From: an uncultured Pelagibacteraceae bacterium
GTDB lineage: Bacteria; Pseudomonadota; Alphaproteobacteria; Pelagibacterales; Pelagibacteraceae
NCBI GenBank assembly: GCA_902527215.1
Contig: CABZOF010000001.1
Location: 499,498-563,497, forward strand
Reading direction: 5' to 3'
DNA length: 64,000 nucleotides
The notes beneath the pieces are model-generated. The model was given only the letters and a program-made list of their open reading frames with translations. It made no database searches and was not told the origin of the DNA. Below, in pieces: positions 38,102-48,570 of the stretch. The first letter of the stretch is position 1. The number at the start of each line of letters is the position of its first letter. Made by a program: the position numbers and the translations under genes.

Positions 38102-39154
38102 ATGGACTCCGAAAGTAAGATTACAGCACGTTATTTAAGAATTTTAAGCTACTCTATGTTAGCTTTTACTTTAGCATTTTTAATAAATAATATTCTTACA
38201 GTATGGGTCGACTGGCCAGGAGTAAAAAAAATTTTTTCTCATTACGAATTATTTGGTTTTAAACAAAAAGCTCTTCAAGGATCAGAATTAAATTATGGTT
38301 ATTTGCAAATTGGAATTTATTTGATTTGTATTGCTGGAGTTATTTTATACGTTTTTAAAACATATTCTCAGACACTGGAACATGATTCAGAAATATTATC
38401 AAAATTTTCTGCATATTTAGTTAGATCATCTTTTTGGGCTGTATTTCTAGTTGGTGTTGCTGATTTCATAATTTCATTCATGGTTGTGGAAAGACTATGG
38501 GAAGCTATTTTCAGTCCTGAGGTCAAAGCTTTTATGGTTAAAGCCCCTGAAAGAATCACATTTATACATTTCCCAATTATTTTAGGATCTTTCATAATTG
38601 GTTATTTTACAAAATCAGTCGGATTTATTTGGCTTGCAGTTCTAGTAGTACTAAGTGAATTTGTAATAGTATTATCAAGATTTATATTTTCTTATGAGCA
38701 AGCTTTTCAGGGAGATCTTGTAAGATTTTGGTATGCAGCGCTATATCTATTTGCAAGTGCATATGCTCTAATTCATGAAGGTCACGTAAGAGTAGATGTC
38801 CTTTACTCTTCATTTAGTGAGAGAAAAAAAGCATGGACTAATTCGATAGGTTCAGCACTTCTTGGGGTTCCACTTTGTTTAATAGTTATTTTTTATGGTT
38901 TAAACGGTAAGGCAAGCATTATTAATGGACCAGTAGTTGCTTTTGAAGTAACTCAACAAGGTTCTAATGGACTGTATCTACTTTATTTAATGGCAGTTTA
39001 TTTAGCAGTTTTTGCAGTTACGATGTTATTACAATTCACAAGTTATTTTATGAGTAGTAGTCACAAACTCCTTCAAGACGAGGAAGAAATGAATATTTCG
39101 AATGTCAATAAAGAAAATGACGTAAGTATTGAAAATATAGAGAGCAGCAAATAA
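38102..39154 (+). CDS. TRAP transporter small permease (DctQ), extended N-terminus
   Basis: C-terminal DctQ-like section SEFVIVLSRFIFSYEQAFQGDLVRFWYAALYLFASAYALIHEGHVRVDVLYSSFSERKKAW. Confidence 0.85.
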   Translation: MDSESKITARYLRILSYSMLAFTLAFLINNILTVWVDWPGVKKIFSHYELFGFKQKALQGSELNYGYLQIGIYLICIAGVILYVFKTYSQTLEHDSEILSKFSAYLVRSSFWAVFLVGVADFIISFMVVERLWEAIFSPEVKAFMVKAPERITFIHFPIILGSFIIGYFTKSVGFIWLAVLVVLSEFVIVLSRFIFSYEQAFQGDLVRFWYAALYLFASAYALIHEGHVRVDVLYSSFSERKKAWTNSIGSALLGVPLCLIVIFYGLNGKASIINGPVVAFEVTQQGSNGLYLLYLMAVYLAVFAVTMLLQFTSYFMSSSHKLLQDEEEMNISNVNKENDVSIENIESSK

Positions 39155-41805
39155 TGGAATTATTTTTTTTAGCTATACTAGTTTTAATAATGATTGCAGC
39201 ACTAGCTTCAGGGTATCCAGTTGCCTTTGCTCTTCCTGGTTCAGCTATCATATCTATCGGTTTAGCCGCTTTTTTTGGTTATCTTTTTGCTGGGGATGTT
39301 GATGCTTATTTTGCTGTGGATGGTCCAACTGAATGGCTTGTTGCTGGTATCACAAATTTTAGAAGTAATTACTGGGACGTCGAGACCGATACTTTAATTG
39401 CAATTCCCTTATTTATTTTTATGGGAATTATGCTTCAAAAATCAAAAATTGCTGAGGATTTATTAATAACTATGGGTCAATTATTTGGTCCAATTCCAGG
39501 AGGTTTAGGTATTTCGGTAATATTTGTTGGTGCATTATTAGCTGCAACTACAGGTATTGTAGGAGCAACAGTCATTGCAATGGGATTAATTTCATTACCT
39601 ACAATGTTAAACAACAATTATGACAGAAAACTTGCAAGTGGAATTGTTTGCTCCTCTGGAACTCTAGGACAGATTATTCCTCCTTCGATTGTATTGATTA
39701 TCATAGCGGACCAATTAGCGAGCGCATCAGATGTTGCCAATAATATGAGGCAGAACGACTATAAAGCTTTAACAGGAGAATTTAACATGCCAGGCGAATT
39801 TAGAGTAGGTTCATCTAGTGCCGGTGACATGTTCCTTGGAGCACTTTTACCAGGATTAGTTCTTGTAGCTTTATATATGATCTATGTATTTTTCTATGCA
39901 AGAATAAAAAAAGGGGTTGCACCACCTGTTCCATTTAAAGGTAATTTTGATTTCAAATTTTGGATGAGAGTTATTGTTATAATTATTCCTCCACTTGCAT
40001 TAATTTTTGCTGTTTTAGGATCGATTCTTATGGGTATTGCAACTGTGAACCAAGCTGGTTCTATAGGAGCAATTGGAGCAACATTAATGGCGGGTTACCG
40101 TCTATTTCAAGGTAAGAAAAGTGCATTCTATCCACTTATAATGATAATTGGATCATTAATACCCATTACTTTTTTTGCATCAAATTATGAACTTAACATA
40201 AAAAATATAGAAGAAAGAGATTTAGGAGCAATTTATATAACTGGTATTTTTGTAATCACTTTGGTTTATGGAATAGCATGGAGTTTTTGGAGAACATATA
40301 AAACAGAAAATGTTCTTAAAGAAGTAGTAACTGAAACATGCGTTACAACTTCGATGGTATTTATTATTCTATTAGGTGCTGCCATGCTTACATCTGGATT
40401 TAGAGCATTTGGTGGTGAAGAATTAGTAAGAGACTTCCTTCAGGATTTACCTGGCGGCTTTTGGACTCAGTTTGTAGTTGTCATGATTGTAATATTCTTA
40501 CTTGGGTTCTTTTTAGATTTTATTGAAATCGCTGTTGTGGTTGTTCCAATAATTGCACCTATATTATTAGCTGAGACAGGTGCAAATGTCACAGCGGTCT
40601 GGTTAGGTGTTATGATTGGTGTTAATTTACAAACCTCCTTTTTAACTCCCCCTTTTGGTTTTGCCTTATTTTATTTAAAAGGTGTTGCTCCAAAAGTGGT
40701 ACAAACATTAGATATTTGGAAAGGTGTTGTTCCATTTATAATTTTACAACTCATTGGCTTAGCAATTGTAGGTTCTTATCCAAGTCTTGTGAATTATCTT
40801 CCAAATAGAGTTTATCTGACTTCAAATGTTGCACCTCCTCCTATGAATCCAAAGCTTCAGTATTGTTTGCAAGAATATAAATTTGCAAAATATACAAACA
40901 ACGCAGATGAAATAAAGAATAGCATAGATGATTTTGATTCAATAATACTTGCAAATTTACCAGCCGATAAGTTAAGTTATTTCCAACGTCATGTTGATAA
41001 TTCAAATTATACATTTGAATTAGTTGATGATGTAAAAAGTGCCGAAGCTATTTACAATGATTATGCTGTTGACTATCGAGATTTGCATTTCAAAACAAGA
41101 AAAAAACAAAAGAAAATTTTTAAACTCAATAAAAAAATAGATAAATTTAAAGCTGAAATTAGAAATTTAGATGATGATGAAGTTTCTGAAAAAAATAAAA
41201 TTGAACAAAGAATTGAGAACATAAAACTTGAAATTGACGAAATAGCAAACTCAATTTCTAAAGATTGGAAATCTAAAAATGATGAATTTAACAAGATTAA
41301 TAAAGCAAAAAACTTAGCAGTAAAAAAATATCGTAAAACTGCAGACAATGCATACGATGATTTAATGTTGATAAAATTATTCATTTTAGATGCTGAAAAA
41401 TTTGAAGAATTAAATAAAGACATTCAAATTCTTAAATCTAAAATTGATAATAGAGGTTATTTAGATGCTATTGATCATATTGATAATATGTTTGATAAAG
41501 TAGGAGAGATATCTGGATCAGACGAATTTGCAGATAAATTAGACTATCTAATAACTATAATGGATGAAGATGAAAAAGATCCAGAACAAATTCAAAAAAT
41601 AGCTAGTGATACTTATGCACATTTTGATCAAGAAGTAAGTTGGAGAAATGAATTTGACAAAAAATATATGGATAGAATAAATAATCACTTAACTGTATTA
41701 AGTGAAACTATTGGATTGAGGTTACAACAAAAACTTACAAAAGAGCAAGCAATTTATGTTTCAAAATGTAATTCAGTACACAGAGATATTTCTCTCAATT
41801 TTTGA
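39154..41805 (+). CDS. TRAP transporter large permease (DctM) with long C-terminal charged extension
   Basis: IPLFIFMGIMLQKSKIAEDLL, GPIPGGLGISVIFVGALLAATTGIVGATV, SGTLGQIIPPSIVLIIIADQ, FLDFIEIAVVVVPIIAPIL; 883 aa. Confidence 0.9.
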   Translation: MELFFLAILVLIMIAALASGYPVAFALPGSAIISIGLAAFFGYLFAGDVDAYFAVDGPTEWLVAGITNFRSNYWDVETDTLIAIPLFIFMGIMLQKSKIAEDLLITMGQLFGPIPGGLGISVIFVGALLAATTGIVGATVIAMGLISLPTMLNNNYDRKLASGIVCSSGTLGQIIPPSIVLIIIADQLASASDVANNMRQNDYKALTGEFNMPGEFRVGSSSAGDMFLGALLPGLVLVALYMIYVFFYARIKKGVAPPVPFKGNFDFKFWMRVIVIIIPPLALIFAVLGSILMGIATVNQAGSIGAIGATLMAGYRLFQGKKSAFYPLIMIIGSLIPITFFASNYELNIKNIEERDLGAIYITGIFVITLVYGIAWSFWRTYKTENVLKEVVTETCVTTSMVFIILLGAAMLTSGFRAFGGEELVRDFLQDLPGGFWTQFVVVMIVIFLLGFFLDFIEIAVVVVPIIAPILLAETGANVTAVWLGVMIGVNLQTSFLTPPFGFALFYLKGVAPKVVQTLDIWKGVVPFIILQLIGLAIVGSYPSLVNYLPNRVYLTSNVAPPPMNPKLQYCLQEYKFAKYTNNADEIKNSIDDFDSIILANLPADKLSYFQRHVDNSNYTFELVDDVKSAEAIYNDYAVDYRDLHFKTRKKQKKIFKLNKKIDKFKAEIRNLDDDEVSEKNKIEQRIENIKLEIDEIANSISKDWKSKNDEFNKINKAKNLAVKKYRKTADNAYDDLMLIKLFILDAEKFEELNKDIQILKSKIDNRGYLDAIDHIDNMFDKVGEISGSDEFADKLDYLITIMDEDEKDPEQIQKIASDTYAHFDQEVSWRNEFDKKYMDRINNHLTVLSETIGLRLQQKLTKEQAIYVSKCNSVHRDISLNF

Positions 41806-42822
41806 TTAACTTGTAATCTGTTCAATTATATTTGTCCTTTGATATAAACTAAGTCTTTCTGCTTTGTCTTTTATTTTGTTATACTCAGTTTTTAATGTAA
41901 GGGTTTTTACATTAATTTTATTTCCAATTTCAATTATTGATCCAATAATTGGATCTATTTCTAAAGGACGTTTTGCATGTAAGTCTTGCGTTGTCGAGGG
42001 TTTGTGACCAATAATAGAGACAGCAGCTTTAATTCTTTGATCGATTGAGACGTTGAATTTTACACCTATTTTCTCTCCTACTAACTGACATTCTTCCATC
42101 AATTTTCTTACGGTGTTTAATAATTCTGGGTCATTACCAATTTCATCCAAAGTCTTATCATATAATGCGCTTACTATATTAAATGAGCAATTACCCCATA
42201 GCTTTATCCATATTTCATCTCTTAGATTACTTTTTTGTGGAGCTTTTAAGCCTCCTGCAATTAATAAGTCTGCAATAACTTTAAGTCTTTCTGATTTTGA
42301 CCCATCTGGTTCGCCTAATGTAAATCTTTCACCACCATTGTGTTTAATAACACCAGGTTCAGTAATTTCAGCTGCTGGATAAACCACACAACCAAGAGCT
42401 CTTGAAGGATTCAAAGAATTCCAAATTTTACCATCAGGGTCAACACTATCTATATGTTTCTCATCTAAGTTTGTCCCTGTATTTGCTTTATGAAAATACC
42501 ACCAAGGTAAACCATTCACAGCGGATATTATAGTTGTGTTTTTTCCAATTAAGCTTTGAAGAGAGTCTACTATATTAGAAATTGCATGAGCTTTTACTGA
42601 AATAAAAATATAATCTTGAATTCCAAGTTCTTTGGGATCATCTGTTGCTTTCAATTTAAAGTTTTCTGTTTTATCCTTTTTAATTAACGTTAAGCCATTC
42701 TCTTGTATAGCTCTTTTGTGCGGACCTCTGGCTATAAGTGATAAATCAATATTATTTTTACTCAAACATGCAGCTAAATATCCACCAATTGATCCTGCAC
42801 CAAATATACAAACTTTTATCAT
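41806..42822 (-). CDS. Ketopantoate reductase (2-dehydropantoate 2-reductase) family protein
   Basis: KVCIFGAGSIGGYLAACLSKNNIDLSLIARG, ISVKAHAI, LRDEIWIKLWGNCSFNIVSAL, KPSTTQDLHAKRPLEIDPI. Confidence 0.88.
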   Translation of the reverse strand: MIKVCIFGAGSIGGYLAACLSKNNIDLSLIARGPHKRAIQENGLTLIKKDKTENFKLKATDDPKELGIQDYIFISVKAHAISNIVDSLQSLIGKNTTIISAVNGLPWWYFHKANTGTNLDEKHIDSVDPDGKIWNSLNPSRALGCVVYPAAEITEPGVIKHNGGERFTLGEPDGSKSERLKVIADLLIAGGLKAPQKSNLRDEIWIKLWGNCSFNIVSALYDKTLDEIGNDPELLNTVRKLMEECQLVGEKIGVKFNVSIDQRIKAAVSIIGHKPSTTQDLHAKRPLEIDPIIGSIIEIGNKINVKTLTLKTEYNKIKDKAERLSLYQRTNIIEQITS

Positions 42823-44330
42823 TAATTATTTAAACCAAATTTTTTTGCTAAAACATTTCTTTGTAATTTTCCTGTTGCTCCTTTTGGAATTTCTTCAACA
42901 AAAAAAATTTTTTTTGGTATTTTAAACTTAGCAAGTTTTTCTTGAGCATACTTTAAAACATCATTTTCTGAACATGTCTCACCATTTTTTATTATAATTG
43001 CACTAGCGATATTTTCTCCAAGCATTTTATCTTCATAGCCAAAACAAACTGCTTGATCTATTAATGGATGGTCCATTAATACATTATCAACTTCTAATGG
43101 AGATATTTTTTCTCCACCTTTATTAATTATTTCTTTTAATCTTCCTGAAATCTTTAAATAACCCTCATTATCGAAATAACCTTGATCGCCGGTTCTAAAC
43201 CAACCATTGGTAAAACTTGTTTTGTTTGCTTCTTCATTATTATCGTATCCAAGAGTTACATTTTCACCTTTTATACACACTTCTCCTTCATCACCTTGAT
43301 TTAGCACTTCCCCATTTTCATTCATAATACATACTTCCGGACCTGCTGGAAGGCCTACAAATCCTGCTTTTTGTTGCTTGGGTGGCAATGGGTTAGAAGT
43401 CATTTGGTGAGTAGCTTCTGTCATACCGTATGCTTCAATCACTGGGCAACTAAAAACATCATTTAGATCTTTGAATACCACTGGCGGTAAAGATGCAGAT
43501 GATGATCTAATTAATCTCAGTTTTAGTAGCTTAGCAACTTCTAAACTTCTACGTGCTCTTAATAAAATCGCCTGATGCATTGTAGGCACCCCTGAGTACC
43601 AAGTTATTTTTTCTGATTTAGCCATATCTAAAAACTTGATAGCATTAAAACCATTTGATGCACATACAGATGCCCCAGCTTTCATTGATGAAGCTAAAAT
43701 AGCTATAAGACCATGTATATGAAAAAGTGGCATAATATTAAGACAATGGTCATTTTTAGAAAGATTTAAACTTTTAGAAATATTTTCTGCAGAAGAAAAA
43801 ATATTTTTATTTGTTAAAGGAACAATTTTTGGTCTTGATGTAGTACCAGAAGTGTGTAGCACTAATGCTTCATCATTTTCATCAGGTAAAGAATATTCAC
43901 TTTCTTTTTCATAAATATTAAATATTCCTGAAGGTCCATCCTTTTCTGGATTAATCTCACATAATTCTATTTTTAATTTTTTTGCTACATTGACAACTGG
44001 ATTTTCAGAATTTTTCTCAACCAAAACAATTTTTGGATTTAAATCTTTTAAATAAAATTCATACTCCTCAGATTTATATGATGGATTTAAAGGTGCAGCA
44101 GACATATAGCTTGAAATAGCTAAAAAACTTGAAGCCATATATGGCCCATTTGGTAAAACTATCGCTGCTCTATCTTTGTTTGATAATCCATTTCCAGCCA
44201 GCTGTTTAGAAATTTTATCTATAAATGATTTTAAATCTTTGTAATTTAGTTTTGTACTGATTTCAGAGGTTAGAGCGATATTTTCATCATTCACATTTTC
44301 AAAAATGTTTCTAACAATTCTTTTTGACAT
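42822..44330 (-). CDS. AMP-dependent acyl-CoA synthetase, oxalyl-CoA synthetase-like
   Basis: LVLHTSGTTSRPKIVPLTNKN, SSSASLPPVVFKDLNDVFSCPVIEAYGMTEATHQMTSNPLPP, NGWFRTGDQGYFDNEGYLKISGRLKEIINKGGEKISP. Confidence 0.82.
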   Translation of the reverse strand: MSKRIVRNIFENVNDENIALTSEISTKLNYKDLKSFIDKISKQLAGNGLSNKDRAAIVLPNGPYMASSFLAISSYMSAAPLNPSYKSEEYEFYLKDLNPKIVLVEKNSENPVVNVAKKLKIELCEINPEKDGPSGIFNIYEKESEYSLPDENDEALVLHTSGTTSRPKIVPLTNKNIFSSAENISKSLNLSKNDHCLNIMPLFHIHGLIAILASSMKAGASVCASNGFNAIKFLDMAKSEKITWYSGVPTMHQAILLRARRSLEVAKLLKLRLIRSSSASLPPVVFKDLNDVFSCPVIEAYGMTEATHQMTSNPLPPKQQKAGFVGLPAGPEVCIMNENGEVLNQGDEGEVCIKGENVTLGYDNNEEANKTSFTNGWFRTGDQGYFDNEGYLKISGRLKEIINKGGEKISPLEVDNVLMDHPLIDQAVCFGYEDKMLGENIASAIIIKNGETCSENDVLKYAQEKLAKFKIPKKIFFVEEIPKGATGKLQRNVLAKKFGLNN

Positions 44331-44333
44331 TAT

Positions 44334-45917
44334 TTAGTACCCTTTTGCGTAACCATCTTTTCTAGGATCAGATCCTCCTAAAAGATCCCCTTCTGCACGA
44401 TTTATTTTAATAGCTTGACCTCCACCATGAGTGCCATCAATATACTCAACATTATGACCGATTTCTTTCAATTCGTTAAAAATTTGATTATCAACTGATT
44501 TTTCAAGCTTATAAATATTGTTAAAATGAAAGGCTCTTGGAAAACTTAAAGCCTCTTGAGGACCCATGCCGTAATCAATCATATTATTTAAAACATGCAC
44601 CTGTCCTACTGGTTGATATTGCCCTCCCATAACTCCATAGCTCAAAGTTGTATTGTTATCTTTGTCAATGACCATACCTGGAATTATAGTGTGTAATGGT
44701 CTTTTTAAGCCCTCAATACAGTTTGGATGTCCATGCTCTACTCTGAAATTTGTACCCCTGTTATGTAAAAGTATTCCACTTTTATTTGTAGTGATACCTG
44801 ATCCAAATACGTAACATACTGAATTAATGATGGACACACTATTTAAGTCTTTATCTACAACTGTTAGATAAATAGTTTCTGGGTGAGCTGGAATATTTAA
44901 GTCACCAACATCACTGCATGAATTGAGCTTAATTTTATTAAAAATATCCTCAATATTTTTATTACTTAAAATTTCATCTAAATCAAAATTTACAAAATTT
45001 GGATCGCCTAAGCTTGTTTCTTTAACTTTATAAGCTTGTTTTGTAACTTCGGCTTCAAGATGAAATCTTTCAGTACTATTGAATTTATAGTTATGAATAT
45101 TTAGTTTTTCTAACAATTTCATCATAATCAAAACAGTTACGCCAGGTCCATTTGGAGGACATTGATGAATAAAATCACCCTTATAACTAGATTTTATTGT
45201 TTCTGATCTTATTGTGTTCTGTTTAGAAAAATCCTCAAAAGTATGCACACCCCCTAATTCACTTAAACTTTCAATTATATCTTTTGCAGTTTCACCTTCA
45301 TAAAATTCTTTACTTCCTTTTTTACTAATTGCCTCTAATGTTTTTCCTAATGGGATATTTTTCATTAATTCATTTTCTTGATAAGTACGACCTTCTTTCA
45401 AAAAAATTTTTTTAGAATTTTCATTTCCATTAATTTTATTTAAGCTATTATGCCAAGCATTTGACACTACTTTAGAAATCTTGTGACCATTTTTTGCAAT
45501 CTCAATTGCACCTGTAAATAATTGTTCAAAATCTAATTTTCCAAATTCTTTATGAATAGTTTCCCAAGCATGAACTGCACCAGGAATCGTTACTGAATGA
45601 GGACTTGTTAATCCAATTTTATCTATATTTTTTTCCTTGAAGAAATCATAACTTAATTTCTCTGGTGCTAACCCAGATCCATTAAAAGATACTGCATCCT
45701 TATTATTCATTTTGACAATTGCAAAACAGTCTCCACCAATACTTGTTGCATTAGGTTCAACCACAGATAAAACAATTGAAGCTGCTATAGAAGCATCTAC
45801 TGCATTTCCACCCATTTTTAGTATTTTTAAGGCCTCTTCGGTCGCTAATGGATGAGAAGTTGCAGCCATAGCATTTGATGAGCGTGCATCTTTATCTTTT
45901 GTTGATTGATTATTCAT
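44334..45917 (-). CDS. Gamma-glutamyltransferase family protein
   Basis: SHPLATEEALKILKMGGNAVDASIAASIVLSVVEPNATSIGGDCFAIV, PPNGPGVTVLIMMKLLE, PAHPETIYLTVVDKDLNSVSIINSV. Confidence 0.9.
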   Translation of the reverse strand: MNNQSTKDKDARSSNAMAATSHPLATEEALKILKMGGNAVDASIAASIVLSVVEPNATSIGGDCFAIVKMNNKDAVSFNGSGLAPEKLSYDFFKEKNIDKIGLTSPHSVTIPGAVHAWETIHKEFGKLDFEQLFTGAIEIAKNGHKISKVVSNAWHNSLNKINGNENSKKIFLKEGRTYQENELMKNIPLGKTLEAISKKGSKEFYEGETAKDIIESLSELGGVHTFEDFSKQNTIRSETIKSSYKGDFIHQCPPNGPGVTVLIMMKLLEKLNIHNYKFNSTERFHLEAEVTKQAYKVKETSLGDPNFVNFDLDEILSNKNIEDIFNKIKLNSCSDVGDLNIPAHPETIYLTVVDKDLNSVSIINSVCYVFGSGITTNKSGILLHNRGTNFRVEHGHPNCIEGLKRPLHTIIPGMVIDKDNNTTLSYGVMGGQYQPVGQVHVLNNMIDYGMGPQEALSFPRAFHFNNIYKLEKSVDNQIFNELKEIGHNVEYIDGTHGGGQAIKINRAEGDLLGGSDPRKDGYAKGY

Positions 45918-45946
45918 AGTACAGATTAAATCTCAAAAATTTATAA

Positions 45947-47158
45947 ATGATTACTAAAGTAAATAAAAGCATTATCATATTTTGTATTTTTGCCTTTGGT
46001 TTTTTATTATCAAATCTTGTTAGATCTATTACTGCAACATTAACACCAGTCCTGACATATGAATTCGATTTAACAGCAGGAAATTTAGGACTGTTAGCAG
46101 GAGGCTATTTTATTGGCTTTTCAATTATGCAAGTCCCAATAGGACTACTACTTGATAAATTTGGACCAAAAAAGGTTGTTGGGTATTTTTTAATAATTGC
46201 ATTGGTAGGAACCGTATCATTTGCATTAGCAAAAAGTTTTTCTGGGTTGCTTATTTCAAGAATATTTATTGGGATCGGAGTGAGTGCTTGTATGATGGGA
46301 CCTCTAACAGGATACAGAGTTTGGTTTGCTGAAAAATATCAACAGCGCGCTAATTCATGGATGTTAATGGTAGCAAATATAGGTTTTGTATCATCTACTT
46401 TACCTGTACAGATTTTATTACCATACATAGGATGGAGATGGATTTTCATTTTAATAGCTATACTTATTTTAATAAGTATTATTTTAATTTTCTTATTCAC
46501 TCCTAATTGGGAACAGAAAGAAAACTTCACTGTTGATGAAGAAAAAAAAGGTTTAGCACAAATTTGGAAGAATAAGTTTTTTATCAGTATGGTACCATTA
46601 GCATTTATTAATTATGGTGGTATACAGGCAATCCAAACGCTTTGGGCCGGTCCTTGGATGCTAAATATTACAGGTTATTCTCCATTTCAAAGTGCTACAG
46701 GCTTGTTTTGGATCAATGTAACTATGTTAGCATCATACTTTTTATGGGGATATATTCTCCCCAAACTCTCTGATTATGGAATAAGTAGTGTTAAACTAAT
46801 TAAATTTGGACTCCCAATAAGTTACTTTGTTTTTTTTCTAATAATCTTTTTTGGTCCTAAAGCTGGAGCTTTTTTATTTGCAATATACATTATGACTTCA
46901 ATTGTAATTTCTCTAACTCAACCAGCTATAGCTTTAAACTTTTCACAAAATTTAGCTGGCAAGTCACTTACTTCATATAATGTATTCATTCATTCAGGAA
47001 CATTCTTTATGCAATGGGGTATTGGATTATTTATAGACTTATTTAATTCTAAAGGATTTGATATTGTAAGTAGTTATAGAATTTCTTTTTCAATTTTTTT
47101 AATTCTTTGTATATTAAGTTATATTTTTTTCATTTATCTAAATAGAAATAATGATTAA
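45947..47158 (+). CDS. MFS transporter
   Basis: FDLTAGNLGLLAGGYFIGFSIMQVPIGLLLDKFGPKKV, about 12 hydrophobic segments. Confidence 0.92.
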   Translation: MITKVNKSIIIFCIFAFGFLLSNLVRSITATLTPVLTYEFDLTAGNLGLLAGGYFIGFSIMQVPIGLLLDKFGPKKVVGYFLIIALVGTVSFALAKSFSGLLISRIFIGIGVSACMMGPLTGYRVWFAEKYQQRANSWMLMVANIGFVSSTLPVQILLPYIGWRWIFILIAILILISIILIFLFTPNWEQKENFTVDEEKKGLAQIWKNKFFISMVPLAFINYGGIQAIQTLWAGPWMLNITGYSPFQSATGLFWINVTMLASYFLWGYILPKLSDYGISSVKLIKFGLPISYFVFFLIIFFGPKAGAFLFAIYIMTSIVISLTQPAIALNFSQNLAGKSLTSYNVFIHSGTFFMQWGIGLFIDLFNSKGFDIVSSYRISFSIFLILCILSYIFFIYLNRNND

Positions 47159-47960
47159 TAAAAAAATGACACTAAAAAACATATTATTATTAATATTAAT
47201 TATTTATATGTTTATTTGTGTTTTTATTTTTTTTTATCAAAGAAATCTTCTGTACCATCCAGGAGAAAATAATTATTTAGACGAAGGACCTTTGAATCAC
47301 AAAATAGAAAAGGTATTTATTAACTCTGAAAGTAGTTTGGTTGGATGGCACTTTCAAAAGAACGAAAATTATAAGACTATATTACTTTTTCATGGCAATG
47401 CTGGCAAACTTGATAATCGTATTTATAAGTTAAATGAATTCTCAAAAATGAATGTTAACTATTTGATATTCGCCTATAGGGGATTTAGTGGAAATGATGG
47501 AAAACCTTCAGAAATAGGCCTTTATGAAGATGCTTTGGCAGCAAAGAAATGGCTAAATTCCAAGAAAATTGAAGATAAAAATATAATCTTGTACGGGGAG
47601 TCGTTGGGTACAGCAATTGCATTAAATCTAGCACAAGATAATTCTTTTAGTGGTGTGATATTAGAGTCACCGTTCACATCTATGGAAACACTAGCAAAAA
47701 GTTATTATCCATATTTGCCAGTTAAATATTTGTTAAAAGATAAATACAATTCGATTAGCAAATTGAATAAAAATACATCTCCAATTCTGGTAATGCATGG
47801 TATGAAAGATAAAATTGTACCATTTAAAATGGGAAAAGAAATTTATGATAAATTTAATGGAAAAAAATCAAGTTTTTTTGTTGAAAATGATGATCATATG
47901 ATGGATTTTAACGAAAATCTCATAAACTCAATTGAGTTATTTATTACAGAATTAAATTAA
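47151..47960 (+). CDS. Alpha/beta hydrolase (BEM46-like)
   Basis: LLFHGNAGKLDNRIYKL, IFAYRGFSGNDGKPSE, LYGESLGTAIALNLA, GMKDKIVPFKMGKEIY. Confidence 0.9.
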   Translation: MINKKMTLKNILLLILIIYMFICVFIFFYQRNLLYHPGENNYLDEGPLNHKIEKVFINSESSLVGWHFQKNENYKTILLFHGNAGKLDNRIYKLNEFSKMNVNYLIFAYRGFSGNDGKPSEIGLYEDALAAKKWLNSKKIEDKNIILYGESLGTAIALNLAQDNSFSGVILESPFTSMETLAKSYYPYLPVKYLLKDKYNSISKLNKNTSPILVMHGMKDKIVPFKMGKEIYDKFNGKKSSFFVENDDHMMDFNENLINSIELFITELN

Positions 47961-48009
47961 GACACAATTCAAACAAATATTAAGCAACTTTATATTTTTA
48001 AAGCTATAT

Positions 48010-48570
48010 ATGGCAAGAATTTTATCTATATTAATTGTAATTTTTTTTTCAAATTTTTCTTACGCTGAAATTAGCAACGAAACTAGGAATAAATATTTTT
48101 ATGTTGGTAAAATGAAATCATATAATAGTCAATTTACATTATATTTCAAAACAAGAGACAAAGCCATTTTAGCTAGAGGAGAAGATGCAAACTATATTAA
48201 TGATTATCCACAAGATCTATATATTTATAATCATAATTCAAAAGAGGATTTCCCTTTACTAACATATGAATGGTTTCCTAAAAAAGTTAAAAAACTTGTA
48301 AAAAATTATACCTATCCAGTTTTTCCTGAGGACTTTGCATATTATTTAATGAGAGATAATAATACTTTAATTTTAGTAAGTGGTAAAAAAAATTTTCATC
48401 AAAATCTAGAATATAATATTCAGTCTAAAAAATTAAAAAATTTCGAGAATGACGGTAAACTAAATTTCATTATTTCAAGTTATGCAAAAGTTTGTGGATA
48501 TGAAACAAATAAGAATAATTTTGAATGTTCTATTGAAAAACCTTTAATTTCTAAAAATCTAATTAATTAA
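48010..48570 (+). CDS. Hypothetical exported protein
   Basis: 186 aa with N-terminal signal peptide (MARILSILIVIFFSNFSYA). Confidence 0.6.
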   Translation: MARILSILIVIFFSNFSYAEISNETRNKYFYVGKMKSYNSQFTLYFKTRDKAILARGEDANYINDYPQDLYIYNHNSKEDFPLLTYEWFPKKVKKLVKNYTYPVFPEDFAYYLMRDNNTLILVSGKKNFHQNLEYNIQSKKLKNFENDGKLNFIISSYAKVCGYETNKNNFECSIEKPLISKNLIN

